From the NCBI GenBank assembly GCA_900550035.1, contig URQS01000011.1, positions 1 to 64,000 on the forward strand: a stretch of DNA of 64,000 nucleotides, written 5' to 3'. The position numbers and the translations under genes are program-made. The notes under the pieces were generated by a model. The model searched no databases. It saw nothing but the letters and a program-made list of their open reading frames with translations, and had not been told where the DNA came from. Origin of the DNA: an uncultured Prevotella sp. (lineage in GTDB: Bacteria > Bacteroidota > Bacteroidia > Bacteroidales > Bacteroidaceae). This document shows, in pieces, positions 26,983-35,241 of the stretch (its first letter is position 1; every line of letters begins with the position of its first letter).

Positions 26983-27912
26983 TTAGCGTACTCTCAGACG
27001 GTCGCCCACCTGAATTTCATAATCGGGCTGCAAATGATTCATCTTGTACAGACTCTTCAGTCTGATGCCGTACAATTGGGCTATAGAGTACATGCTTTCG
27101 CCTGCTCTTACGATGTGTGGTGTACGGCGGAATTGTTTCTCGGCACGTTTTTGTTTCTTCTTTAGATAAATGACGTCACCATTTACGAGCACGTCCTTTT
27201 TGCCACGTTCGTTATAACGAGCCAATTTGCGTGCTGAAATGCCCATCTCACGAGACAGTTCTGCGAAAGTGTCGCCTGTCTTTGCTATGACATAATAGTT
27301 CTTGTTGTAGAATTTTATTACATGTATAGAACCGTCAGGTGCAGGCTTGTCGGTTGATGCGTGGCGCGCCATAAAGCGGTCGAACGAAGTGGCGCGGTCA
27401 TAACGACTGAGGCCGTACAACTCGATTATCTGTATAAGCTTTGTTGCATACTGAGGGTTTGTTGCATATCCGCACGCCTTCAATCCACGTGCCCACGAGC
27501 GATAGTCGGTACGCTTATAGTCAAAAAGTCTGGCATAACGCGACTGTTTTGCCAGAAAACGGCTATGGTCCTCATAGCTTTGCCGTGCATTGTCGTAGGC
27601 ACGGAAGCATTCACCGCGTGCGTCGTCGTCGTGATAGACACGTCTTCCTGTCCATCCGTGGCACTTAATGCCGAAGTGATTGTTACCTGCGCGCGTCAAG
27701 TCGCTGCGTCCTGCTGCGCTTTCAAGCAGTCCTTGTGCAAGAGTGATACTGGCAGGAATGTTATAGCGCAGCATCTGTTCTATAGCCAAATCCTTGTATT
27801 GGTCGACATATGCTTTGTAGGCTGAGTTCCATTTCATTTGTGCCATGGCTGTTGGAGAGCCGAAAATGAAGCACATTACGAGTATATAAGCCGTTCTCTT
27901 AAGAATATTCAT
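26983..27912 (-). CDS. Secreted GH73 glucosaminidase with LysM domains
   Basis: 309 aa. Signal peptide 1-24 (ending AMAQ). The glucosaminidase domain follows, with the catalytic glutamate in GLLESAAGRSDLT (near 62) and the family motif NNHFGIKCHGW. It closes with SWARGLKACGYATNPQYA. One C-terminal LysM is clear (about 263-309: HIVRAGESMYSIAQLYGI, DRLRVR) and another is weaker near 205-252 (YYVIAKTGDTFAELSREMGI). It cuts peptidoglycan glycan strands and probably functions in cell separation. Confidence 0.9.
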   Translation of the reverse strand: MNILKRTAYILVMCFIFGSPTAMAQMKWNSAYKAYVDQYKDLAIEQMLRYNIPASITLAQGLLESAAGRSDLTRAGNNHFGIKCHGWTGRRVYHDDDARGECFRAYDNARQSYEDHSRFLAKQSRYARLFDYKRTDYRSWARGLKACGYATNPQYATKLIQIIELYGLSRYDRATSFDRFMARHASTDKPAPDGSIHVIKFYNKNYYVIAKTGDTFAELSREMGISARKLARYNERGKKDVLVNGDVIYLKKKQKRAEKQFRRTPHIVRAGESMYSIAQLYGIRLKSLYKMNHLQPDYEIQVGDRLRVR

Positions 27913-27974
27913 GTGATTTTTGGTTGTTATTTGCTTGGTTTTGTACTTTACGCAATTATTTTATGATGTAATTG

Positions 27975-28008
27975 CAAAGTTACTGCTTTTCAGTAATAAA
28001 ACATCAAA
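27975..28008 (-). promoter_or_regulatory. GH73 gene promoter
   Basis: On the minus strand: TTTG (28008-28005), 22 nt, TAACTTTG (27982-27975). Divergent from the fabD promoter. Confidence 0.6.
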
Positions 28009-28036
28009 GAGTTTTAGGTTTTGACATAAATTTTTG

Positions 28037-28044
28037 TACCTTTG
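28037..28044 (+). promoter_or_regulatory. fabD promoter -7 box
   Basis: TACCTTTG, about 85 nt before the ATG. The -33 box is poor. Confidence 0.55.
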
Positions 28045-28128
28045 CATTTGTGTTGTTGCGTTGCCTATAGGCAATGCAGTAATTAAAGAAAGATATAAAT
28101 AATAAATATAGAATAATAATATAAGAAT

Positions 28129-29016
28129 ATGAAAGCATTTGTTTTCCCCGGACAGGGATCGCAGTTTGTAGGTATGGGTAAGGACCTCTACGACAACAAT
28201 GAGACAGCTAAAGAGCTCTTCGAAAAGGCCAACGAAATCCTCGGATTCCGTATTACAGACATCATGTTTGCCGGTACCGACGACGAGTTGAAGCAGACCA
28301 AGGTGACACAGCCTGCAGTATTCTTGCATAGTGTTATTTCGGCTATCTGTCTTGGCGATGACTTCGCTCCTGCAATGGTGGCAGGCCACTCTTTGGGTGA
28401 GTTCTCTGCACTTGTTGCTGCAGGCGCACTCTCATTTGAGGATGGTGTAAAGCTCGTTGCTGCCCGTGCTATGGCTATGCAGAAGGCATGCGAGGCTGCT
28501 CCTGGCACTATGGCTGCTGTAATCGGTTTGCCCGACGAGAAGATAGAAGAAATTTGCAAGGAGTCGAGCGCTGACGGCAACGTCGTTGTAGCTGCTAACT
28601 ATAACTGCCCAGGTCAGCTCGTAATCAGTGGAAATATCGACGCTATCAATGCTGCTTGTGAGAAGCTTAAGGCTGCAGGTGCCAAGCGTGCCCTTCCTCT
28701 CAAGGTGGGCGGAGCATTCCACTCGCCCCTTATGCAGCCTGCCAAGGAGGAACTTGAGGAGGCTATCAAGGCTGTTGAAGTTAATACTCCTAAGTGTCCG
28801 GTCTACCAGAATGTAGACGGTATGCCTCATACTGACCCTGCAGAAATCAAGGCTAACCTTATAGCACAGCTTACAAGCAGCGTTCGTTGGACAACAAGTG
28901 TGCAGAATATGATTAAGGACGGTGCCGACGACTTTACAGAGTGTGGCCCGGGCAAGGCTTTGCAGGGTATGATTGGACGTATCGACAAGAATGTCAGCGC
29001 TCACGGTATCGCCTAA
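28129..29016 (+). CDS. fabD: Malonyl-CoA:ACP transacylase
   Basis: 295 aa. Transfers malonyl from CoA to acyl carrier protein for fatty acid synthesis. Motifs: FPGQGSQ (6-12), nucleophile serine in GHSLGEFSAL (near 88), the conserved GGAFHSPLM histidine (near 200) and the C-terminal ECGPGKALQGM. Normal length. It is followed 6 nt later by the GH13 gene on the same strand. Confidence 0.95.
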   Translation: MKAFVFPGQGSQFVGMGKDLYDNNETAKELFEKANEILGFRITDIMFAGTDDELKQTKVTQPAVFLHSVISAICLGDDFAPAMVAGHSLGEFSALVAAGALSFEDGVKLVAARAMAMQKACEAAPGTMAAVIGLPDEKIEEICKESSADGNVVVAANYNCPGQLVISGNIDAINAACEKLKAAGAKRALPLKVGGAFHSPLMQPAKEELEEAIKAVEVNTPKCPVYQNVDGMPHTDPAEIKANLIAQLTSSVRWTTSVQNMIKDGADDFTECGPGKALQGMIGRIDKNVSAHGIA

Positions 29017-29022
29017 ATACTT

Positions 29023-31161
29023 ATGGGACGACAGAAGATAATAATCTATCAGATATTCACCCGCCTTTTCGGCAATCGCTCCAATGGCTGCAAGCCTGGA
29101 GGCACGATTGCCGAAAACGGATCGGGCAAGATGAGCTTCTTTACCGATGAACTGCTGCATGGCTTGCGTGCCAAGGGCTACTCACACGTGTGGTATACGG
29201 GCGTAATACGCCACGCCACCACAACCGACTATACCCAATACGACATTCCAAGCCAGCATCCAGCCATCGTCAAGGGCAAGGCGGGCTCTCCATATGCTAT
29301 TGTTGATTACTACGACATCGACCCTGATTTGGCCGACGATGTCAACAATCGTATGCAGGAGTTTGAACAACTGCTCAACCGCAGCCATCGTGCCGGATTG
29401 AAGGTAATAATCGATTTTGTGCCAAACCACGTGGCTCGTCAATATCACTCTACGGCCAAGCCCGAAGGAGTGCATGGCCTTGGCGAGGATGACGACACGT
29501 CGATGGGTTTTTCTGCTGCCAATAATTTTTACTATTGTCCAGGCACTCCGTTCAAACCACATATTGATACCTATGCTGGTGAGGCAGAACCGTATAGCGA
29601 GTTTCCTGCCAAGGCTACAGGCAATGACCACTTCGATGCTTCGCCCTGTGTGAACGACTGGTATGAGACTGTCAAACTCAACTATGGTGTTGACTATCTC
29701 GATGCTGGTGGACGCTCTGAGCACTTTGCACCAATGCCCGACACATGGGTCAAGATGACCGCTATATTGATGTATTGGGCAGCCAAGGGTGTTGACGGTT
29801 TCCGTTGTGATATGGCCGAGATGGTGCCTCCCGCATTTTGGCACTGGGCTATAGCCAAGGTTAAGAAGGCTTATCCAGAGATAATCTTCGTGGCCGAGGT
29901 ATATAATCCGCTCGACTACAACCGCTATGTTGATGCGGGCATGGACTACCTATATGATAAGGTGGGCATGTACGACACAATGCGTTCTGTTGTATGCGAC
30001 AATTGCCCAACATCGCAGATTACTACTGCATGGCAATGGGTGGACGGCATAAGCAGTCACATGCTCTACTTCCTCGAAAATCACGATGAGCAGCGCATAG
30101 CGAGTGACTTTTTTGCAGGTGACCCATTCAGAGCCTATCCGGCATTTGTCGTTAATGCACTGATGCGTAGCAATCCGTTCATGATATACGCCGGACAGGA
30201 GTATGGTGAGCGTGGAATGGATCAAGAAGGATTCAGCGGACGCGACGGACGTACTACAATATTCGACTACTGGACGGTACCTTCGCTCTATCGTGCACAC
30301 GTCAGTCATTCGCTCACAGACGACGAAAAGACTTTAGCGTCACTTTACGACAAGGTACTCAACATTGCAGCTACGGAACAGGCTATAGGCGAGGGCGATT
30401 TCTTCGACCTTATGTATGTCAACGAGCATCTTGCACAACGTCAGTATGCATTCTTGCGCAAAGCTGGCAATGAAATGCTATTCGTAGTGGCCAACTTCGC
30501 TGACGAGCGTATGGAGTGTAGAGTTAATATCCCAACGCACGCTTTCGACTTCCTCAATATCCCTCACGACGATATTACTGCCGATGACATGCTTGGAGGT
30601 GCACCTCTTATGGCGCTGCTCAAAAGCCAGAACTTCATTGACGTTGGTGTTGAGGCGCACAACTGTAGAATATTCAAATTCAATCTGGTTATGGATAAAG
30701 AACCAATATTCAACGAGCACAACAAGGAGGAATTTCCGCCTGCACATACAGCCGAGCATCTGCTCAATCAGACCATGATAAGGCTGTTCGGATGTGAGCG
30801 TTCGTCAAACACCCACATCGAACGCAAGAAGAGCAAGATGACGTTCATTCTCGACCACAAACCCTCACGCAAGGAGGAAAAACTGATAGAGGACCGTATG
30901 AACGAACTTATTGCCGAAGACCTCCCCGTAACCTATGAGGTGGTAGACCGCGACCACATCCCTGCTGATGTTCAGATTGACCGTTTGCCAGACGATGCAT
31001 CAGAGCAGATTCGTCTTGTTCGCATCGGCGATTACGACGTGTGTCCGTGTATCGGAAAGCATGTCCGCTCTACGGCTCAAATTGGCAAGTTCGTAATGTT
31101 GGGCACCAACTGGGACGAGATGGCGAAAGCCTTCCGTGTAAGATTCAAGATTGTGCAGTAG
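29023..31161 (+). CDS. GH13 alpha-amylase-family enzyme fused to an AlaX-like (tRNA_SAD) domain
   Basis: 712 aa. Residues 1 to about 555 form a cytoplasmic GH13 domain: DFVPNHVARQ, nucleophile Asp in DGFRCDMAE (near 262), acid Glu in FVAEVY (near 291), LENHDEQR (near 350), then a beta-domain. No signal peptide, so it acts on internal glycogen or imported maltodextrin. At VMDKEP (near 557) a new domain begins. HTAEHLL (near 574) and CPCIGKHV (near 675) are the two halves of the zinc site of the AlaX/ThrRS editing domain (HxxxH and CxxxH), as in free-standing Ala-tRNA deacylases. The second domain starts at an internal Met, so a stop-codon loss joining two genes is possible. Confidence 0.8.
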   Translation: MGRQKIIIYQIFTRLFGNRSNGCKPGGTIAENGSGKMSFFTDELLHGLRAKGYSHVWYTGVIRHATTTDYTQYDIPSQHPAIVKGKAGSPYAIVDYYDIDPDLADDVNNRMQEFEQLLNRSHRAGLKVIIDFVPNHVARQYHSTAKPEGVHGLGEDDDTSMGFSAANNFYYCPGTPFKPHIDTYAGEAEPYSEFPAKATGNDHFDASPCVNDWYETVKLNYGVDYLDAGGRSEHFAPMPDTWVKMTAILMYWAAKGVDGFRCDMAEMVPPAFWHWAIAKVKKAYPEIIFVAEVYNPLDYNRYVDAGMDYLYDKVGMYDTMRSVVCDNCPTSQITTAWQWVDGISSHMLYFLENHDEQRIASDFFAGDPFRAYPAFVVNALMRSNPFMIYAGQEYGERGMDQEGFSGRDGRTTIFDYWTVPSLYRAHVSHSLTDDEKTLASLYDKVLNIAATEQAIGEGDFFDLMYVNEHLAQRQYAFLRKAGNEMLFVVANFADERMECRVNIPTHAFDFLNIPHDDITADDMLGGAPLMALLKSQNFIDVGVEAHNCRIFKFNLVMDKEPIFNEHNKEEFPPAHTAEHLLNQTMIRLFGCERSSNTHIERKKSKMTFILDHKPSRKEEKLIEDRMNELIAEDLPVTYEVVDRDHIPADVQIDRLPDDASEQIRLVRIGDYDVCPCIGKHVRSTAQIGKFVMLGTNWDEMAKAFRVRFKIVQ

Positions 31162-31261
31162 TACAGTTGCGACAACCAAGAGAGATAAATATTATAGTAA
31201 TATATCATAGTAAAAGCAATTACCATAAGGAAGATCTTTTATTAACAATAAAATTTAAATC

Positions 31262-32137
31262 ATGACAGAAAACAGACAAACACTAAACCGCAACCTTGCT
31301 CAGATGCTTAAGGGCGGTGTAATTATGGACGTTACAACTCCCGAGCAGGCTCGTATTGCACAGGAAGCTGGAGCATGTGCCGTTATGGCATTGGAGCGCA
31401 TTCCCGCAGATATCCGCGCTGCTGGTGGTGTTTCACGCATGAGTGACCCCAAGATGATCAAGGGCATTCAGGAAGCTGTTTCAATCCCGGTAATGGCCAA
31501 GTGTCGTATCGGTCATTTCGCTGAGGCACAGATTCTGCAGGCCATTGAGATTGACTATATTGACGAGAGCGAGGTGCTCTCACCGGCCGATGATGTTTAC
31601 CACATCGACAAGAACAAGTTTGATGTACCTTTCGTTTGTGGTGCAAGAAATCTTGGCGAGGCTTTGCGCCGTATTGCCGAAGGTGCTACAATGATTCGTA
31701 CAAAGGGCGAGCCGGGCACTGGCGACATTGTTCAGGCAGTGCGCCACATGCGCATGATGCAGAGCGAGATTCGTCGTCTCGTCTCAATGTCTGAGGATGA
31801 GCTTTACGAGGCAGCCAAGCAGTTGCAGGTTCCTTACGATCTCGTTAAGTATGTACACGAGAATGGCAAGTTGCCGGTAGTTAACTTTGCCGCTGGTGGT
31901 GTAGCTACACCTGCCGATGCAGCTCTCATGATGCAGCTCGGAGCAGAGGGCGTATTCGTAGGTTCTGGTATCTTCAAGAGTGGTGACCCTGCAAAGCGTG
32001 CTAAGGCTATTGTTCAGGCTGTTACTAACTTCAATGATGCAAAGAAGCTTGCTGAACTCTCTGAGGACTTGGGCGAGGCCATGGTAGGCATTAACGAGCA
32101 GGAGATTCAGGTTCTCATGGCTGAAAGAGGCAAATAA
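31262..32137 (+). CDS. pdxS: Pyridoxal 5'-phosphate synthase, PdxS subunit
   Basis: 291 aa. Makes PLP from ribulose/ribose 5-phosphate, glyceraldehyde 3-phosphate and ammonia. Very conserved: GGVIMDVTTPEQA, active-site lysine in MAKCRIGHFAEAQ (near 80), second lysine in TKGEPGTGD (near 146). It works with PdxT, encoded 8 nt downstream, the usual operon. Its presence means the organism uses the DXP-independent route. Confidence 0.97.
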   Translation: MTENRQTLNRNLAQMLKGGVIMDVTTPEQARIAQEAGACAVMALERIPADIRAAGGVSRMSDPKMIKGIQEAVSIPVMAKCRIGHFAEAQILQAIEIDYIDESEVLSPADDVYHIDKNKFDVPFVCGARNLGEALRRIAEGATMIRTKGEPGTGDIVQAVRHMRMMQSEIRRLVSMSEDELYEAAKQLQVPYDLVKYVHENGKLPVVNFAAGGVATPADAALMMQLGAEGVFVGSGIFKSGDPAKRAKAIVQAVTNFNDAKKLAELSEDLGEAMVGINEQEIQVLMAERGK

Positions 32138-32145
32138 TAAGTATT

Positions 32146-32730
32146 ATGAGAGTAGCCATTTTAGCTCTCCAGGGCGCGTTTATCGAGCATGAGAAAATGC
32201 TCGCGCGCCTTGGCGTTGAGACATTCGAAGTGCGCCAGCTGCGCGATTGGGAGCAGCCTAAGGACGGACTAATTATTCCTGGTGGCGAGAGTACAGTACA
32301 GATAAAACTCTTGCGCGACCTCGGACTCTACGCTCCGGTGGCTGAAGCCATCAAGAGCGGATTGCCTGTCTTCGGAACTTGTGCCGGACTTATCATGCTT
32401 GCCAAGACACAGGATGGCGAGCCTGCCAATCGTCTCTCGACAATGGATATTGACGTGCGCCGTAATGCCTATGGCCGTCAGCTCGGCAGTTTTTATACCG
32501 AGGCCCATTTTGAGGGAGTTGGCGACGATGTGCCAATGACGTTCATTCGCGCGCCTTACATCAACGGTGTGTCGGCCGATGCCAAGACACTTGCCACTGT
32601 TGGTGGACATATTGTAGCCGCCCGTCAGGGCGCACAACTCGTTACAGCGTTTCACCCCGAGCTGAATGACGACACACGTATACACGAATACTTCATTGAC
32701 ATGATTAGACAATCTAAGTCTGAAAAATAA
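32146..32730 (+). CDS. pdxT: Pyridoxal 5'-phosphate synthase glutaminase, PdxT subunit
   Basis: 194 aa, class I glutamine amidotransferase supplying ammonia to PdxS. Begins with ILALQGAFIEHE. PGGEST precedes the nucleophile cysteine in FGTCAGLI (near 84), and the His-Glu of the triad lie in TAFHPEL (near 172). Normal length. Confidence 0.96.
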   Translation: MRVAILALQGAFIEHEKMLARLGVETFEVRQLRDWEQPKDGLIIPGGESTVQIKLLRDLGLYAPVAEAIKSGLPVFGTCAGLIMLAKTQDGEPANRLSTMDIDVRRNAYGRQLGSFYTEAHFEGVGDDVPMTFIRAPYINGVSADAKTLATVGGHIVAARQGAQLVTAFHPELNDDTRIHEYFIDMIRQSKSEK

Positions 32731-32734
32731 AAAA

Positions 32735-32852
32735 GTTGAGGGTTGAGAGTTGAGAATTGAAAGTTATGATTTGTTCTTATGATAACATTTTATTTATATG
32801 TTTATCAAAGTAATCATAAATCTCAATTCTCAACTCTTAACCCTCAATTCTC
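32735..32852. repeat. Long inverted repeat between pdxT and the RSH gene
   Basis: A 23-nt purine-rich arm built from gttgag/gagagttgaga words (about 32735-32762) pairs with its near-exact complement tcaattctcaactcttaacc and onward (about 32821-32850). It sits between convergent genes and probably acts as a two-way terminator; it resembles the GTTGAG-rich spacers common in Bacteroidales. Confidence 0.7.
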
Positions 32853-32857
32853 TTTTT

Positions 32858-35077
32858 TTACAATCTCACTACCGACTTTACGCCTCTTACTGTGCGTAGT
32901 TTCTTCAGTAGCGACTCAAGTTTGCCAGTATCTTCTACAAGTACGTCAAGGTTGCCGCTGAACAGTCCGTCGTGGCTGTCGATATTTATCGACTTCATCA
33001 CAATTTTCTCTTCCTTTGATATGATGCTTGTAATGTTGTTGACAATACCCAAGTCGTCGTTGCCTACAATACGAAGTGTGATGTTGTATTGTGACGCACC
33101 CTTGCCGCTCCAACGTGCCTTCACTATACGGTAGCCGAAACGTTTGCGTAGCTCAGGCGCATTAGGACACCCCTTGCTATGTATTTTTATACCGCCGTTT
33201 ACCGTAACAAATCCGAATATCGGGTCGCCGTAAATAGGACGGCAGCACTTAGCCAGCGAGTAGTCCAGTCCCTTCAGGTTTTGGTCGATTACCAGCTCGT
33301 CATCGTTGCCTGCAAGACGCTTCATCTGCAAGTCTTGCTGGCTTTCGAAATTGTACTCGCCTGCCGAGCGTACTACGCCCGAAGTCTTCAGTCCTGCCTC
33401 ATGGTCGCGATATTCCACATACTGGTCGATAACGTCGTTTGCATCTATTTTCTCGTCAACAAGCTGGCGGTAGAAGTCAGACATCTCCTTGAATCCCATC
33501 TTCTTTATCAGATGTGACATTAAGGCATCTTCCATCTCTATCTTGCGGTTTCTGAACTTGCGCTCCAGAATCTCCTTGGCATATAGTCCGTTCTTTACCT
33601 GCAGTTCCTTTATTGCCTGTCTTATCTTGGCTTTAGCCTTGCCCGTCTGTACAATGTTGAGCCAGTCTTGTTTAGGCGACTGGTTGTTTTGCGTCTGAAT
33701 CTCTACGGTGTCGCCCGAATGCAGTTGTTCGCGTATCGGCACATTTCTTCCGTTGATTCTGCCGCCCACACACTTGTTGCCCACACCCGAATGGATGCGG
33801 TAGGCAAAGTCGAGAATTGTGGCACCCTTGGGAAATTTTATCAAGTCACCCTTCGGAGTGAACACAAACACCTCATCCTCATATAGATCCATCTTGAACT
33901 GATCCATCAGCTGCAGATTGTCGTTGCTCTCAAGCGCCGAGCGTATGTTGCCCAGCCACTCGTCCAGTCCCGATTCACCCTTGATGCCCTTGTATCGCCA
34001 GTGAGCAGCCAGACCTCTCTCGGCAATCTCGTCCATGCGTTCTGTTCTGATTTGCACCTCCACCCACTTGTTCTCTGGACCAAGTACCGTGATGTGCAGA
34101 CTCTCGTAGCCGTTCGATTTTGGCACCGATAGCCAGTCGCGCAGACGTTTAGGGTTAGGCTGATACATATCAGTGATGAGCGAGTATGTCTGCCAGCACA
34201 GCATCTTCTCCTGGTCGATAGGCGAGTCGATGATGATGCGTATGGCGAATAGGTCGTAAATGCCCTCAAAACCACATTGTTGCTTCTTCATCTTCTGCCA
34301 TATGGAGTGTATGCTCTTGGTGCGGCCCTTGATATGGCATTTGATACCCATCTGCTTCAGCTTGTCGTCGATAGGCTGTATGAACTTCTCTATATATGCG
34401 TCGCGCGAACGCTTTGTGGCGTTCAGCTTGTCCTTAATCATATAGTAGGCATCGTGCTCCAGATATTTCAGACTCAGGTCCTCCAGTTCGCTTTTCAGCT
34501 TATACAGACCCAGTTTGTGAGCCAGTGGAGCGTACAGGTAGCTTGCCTCCTCCGCCACACGGCTTTGTGCCTCCTTATTGGGTGTGTCGCGTATCTGTCG
34601 CATCAGGTTGACGCGGTCAGTTATCATAATCAGAATCACTCGCATGTCTTCGGCAAATGACAACAGCAGATTGCGGAAGTTCTCGCTCTCGATGATAGGC
34701 GTACGCTGGTACAGCTCGTGTATGCGCACCAGCCCGTGAATAATCTGCGCTACGCTATGACCGAACTTTTTTTCAACCTCTTCCAGAGTCAGAATACCGT
34801 TGATGATGCTGTTGTATAGAAGTATAGCCAGAACACACTCGCGCTTCATACCGATTTCGGCCAGCTCCAACTCTGCAGTCTGAAAACTCAGCAATATAGG
34901 GTTCAGTCCGAATACATCCCTTTTTATCTTGTTGTCGCTGATTTCTTTTTCCAGTTGCTGACGAAGATAATTCTCGTCGTCAGGCTCAAGCGTGTCTCCC
35001 ATAGTGGTCTTCAAGTGAGTGGCTATTCTCTGCAGTTCGGCCAACTCTTCAGTCGTAAACTTGAATTTTTCTTCCAT
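32858..35077 (-). CDS. RelA/SpoT homologue, hydrolase site degenerate
   Basis: 739 aa with the long-RSH plan: pseudo-HD domain (1-190), (p)ppGpp synthetase (about 215-345, HIKGRTKSIHSIWQKM and YDLFAIRIIIDS), TGS (near 400-460, VFTPKGDLIKFPKGAT), and a C-terminal zinc-finger/ACT region. In the HD domain the HDxxED box reads YNSIIN (88-93), so the metal-binding H, D, E and D are absent. This predicts a synthetase-only, RelA-like enzyme. It would raise ppGpp in starvation. Monocistronic. Confidence 0.85.
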   Translation of the reverse strand: MEEKFKFTTEELAELQRIATHLKTTMGDTLEPDDENYLRQQLEKEISDNKIKRDVFGLNPILLSFQTAELELAEIGMKRECVLAILLYNSIINGILTLEEVEKKFGHSVAQIIHGLVRIHELYQRTPIIESENFRNLLLSFAEDMRVILIMITDRVNLMRQIRDTPNKEAQSRVAEEASYLYAPLAHKLGLYKLKSELEDLSLKYLEHDAYYMIKDKLNATKRSRDAYIEKFIQPIDDKLKQMGIKCHIKGRTKSIHSIWQKMKKQQCGFEGIYDLFAIRIIIDSPIDQEKMLCWQTYSLITDMYQPNPKRLRDWLSVPKSNGYESLHITVLGPENKWVEVQIRTERMDEIAERGLAAHWRYKGIKGESGLDEWLGNIRSALESNDNLQLMDQFKMDLYEDEVFVFTPKGDLIKFPKGATILDFAYRIHSGVGNKCVGGRINGRNVPIREQLHSGDTVEIQTQNNQSPKQDWLNIVQTGKAKAKIRQAIKELQVKNGLYAKEILERKFRNRKIEMEDALMSHLIKKMGFKEMSDFYRQLVDEKIDANDVIDQYVEYRDHEAGLKTSGVVRSAGEYNFESQQDLQMKRLAGNDDELVIDQNLKGLDYSLAKCCRPIYGDPIFGFVTVNGGIKIHSKGCPNAPELRKRFGYRIVKARWSGKGASQYNITLRIVGNDDLGIVNNITSIISKEEKIVMKSINIDSHDGLFSGNLDVLVEDTGKLESLLKKLRTVRGVKSVVRL

Positions 35078-35107
35078 AATTCACCCCTTTTGATGTTAAT
35101 TACAAGG

Positions 35108-35115
35108 CAAAGATA
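35108..35115 (-). promoter_or_regulatory. RSH gene promoter -7 box
   Basis: TATCTTTG on the minus strand, 31 nt before the start. Confidence 0.6.
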
Positions 35116-35157
35116 CAAAAAAATGGTAGAAAATTTCCTATTTAGCAAAAAAGTATT

Positions 35158-35165
35158 TACATTTG
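35158..35165 (+). promoter_or_regulatory. DUF4301 gene promoter -7 box
   Basis: TACATTTG, matching TAnnTTTG; divergent from the RSH promoter. Confidence 0.5.
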
Positions 35166-35241
35166 TACATAGTAAGATGTCGCCACGAACAACACTTACT
35201 AACCTTACATGACATTTTCAAAACCTAAAAGTCAAAATATT

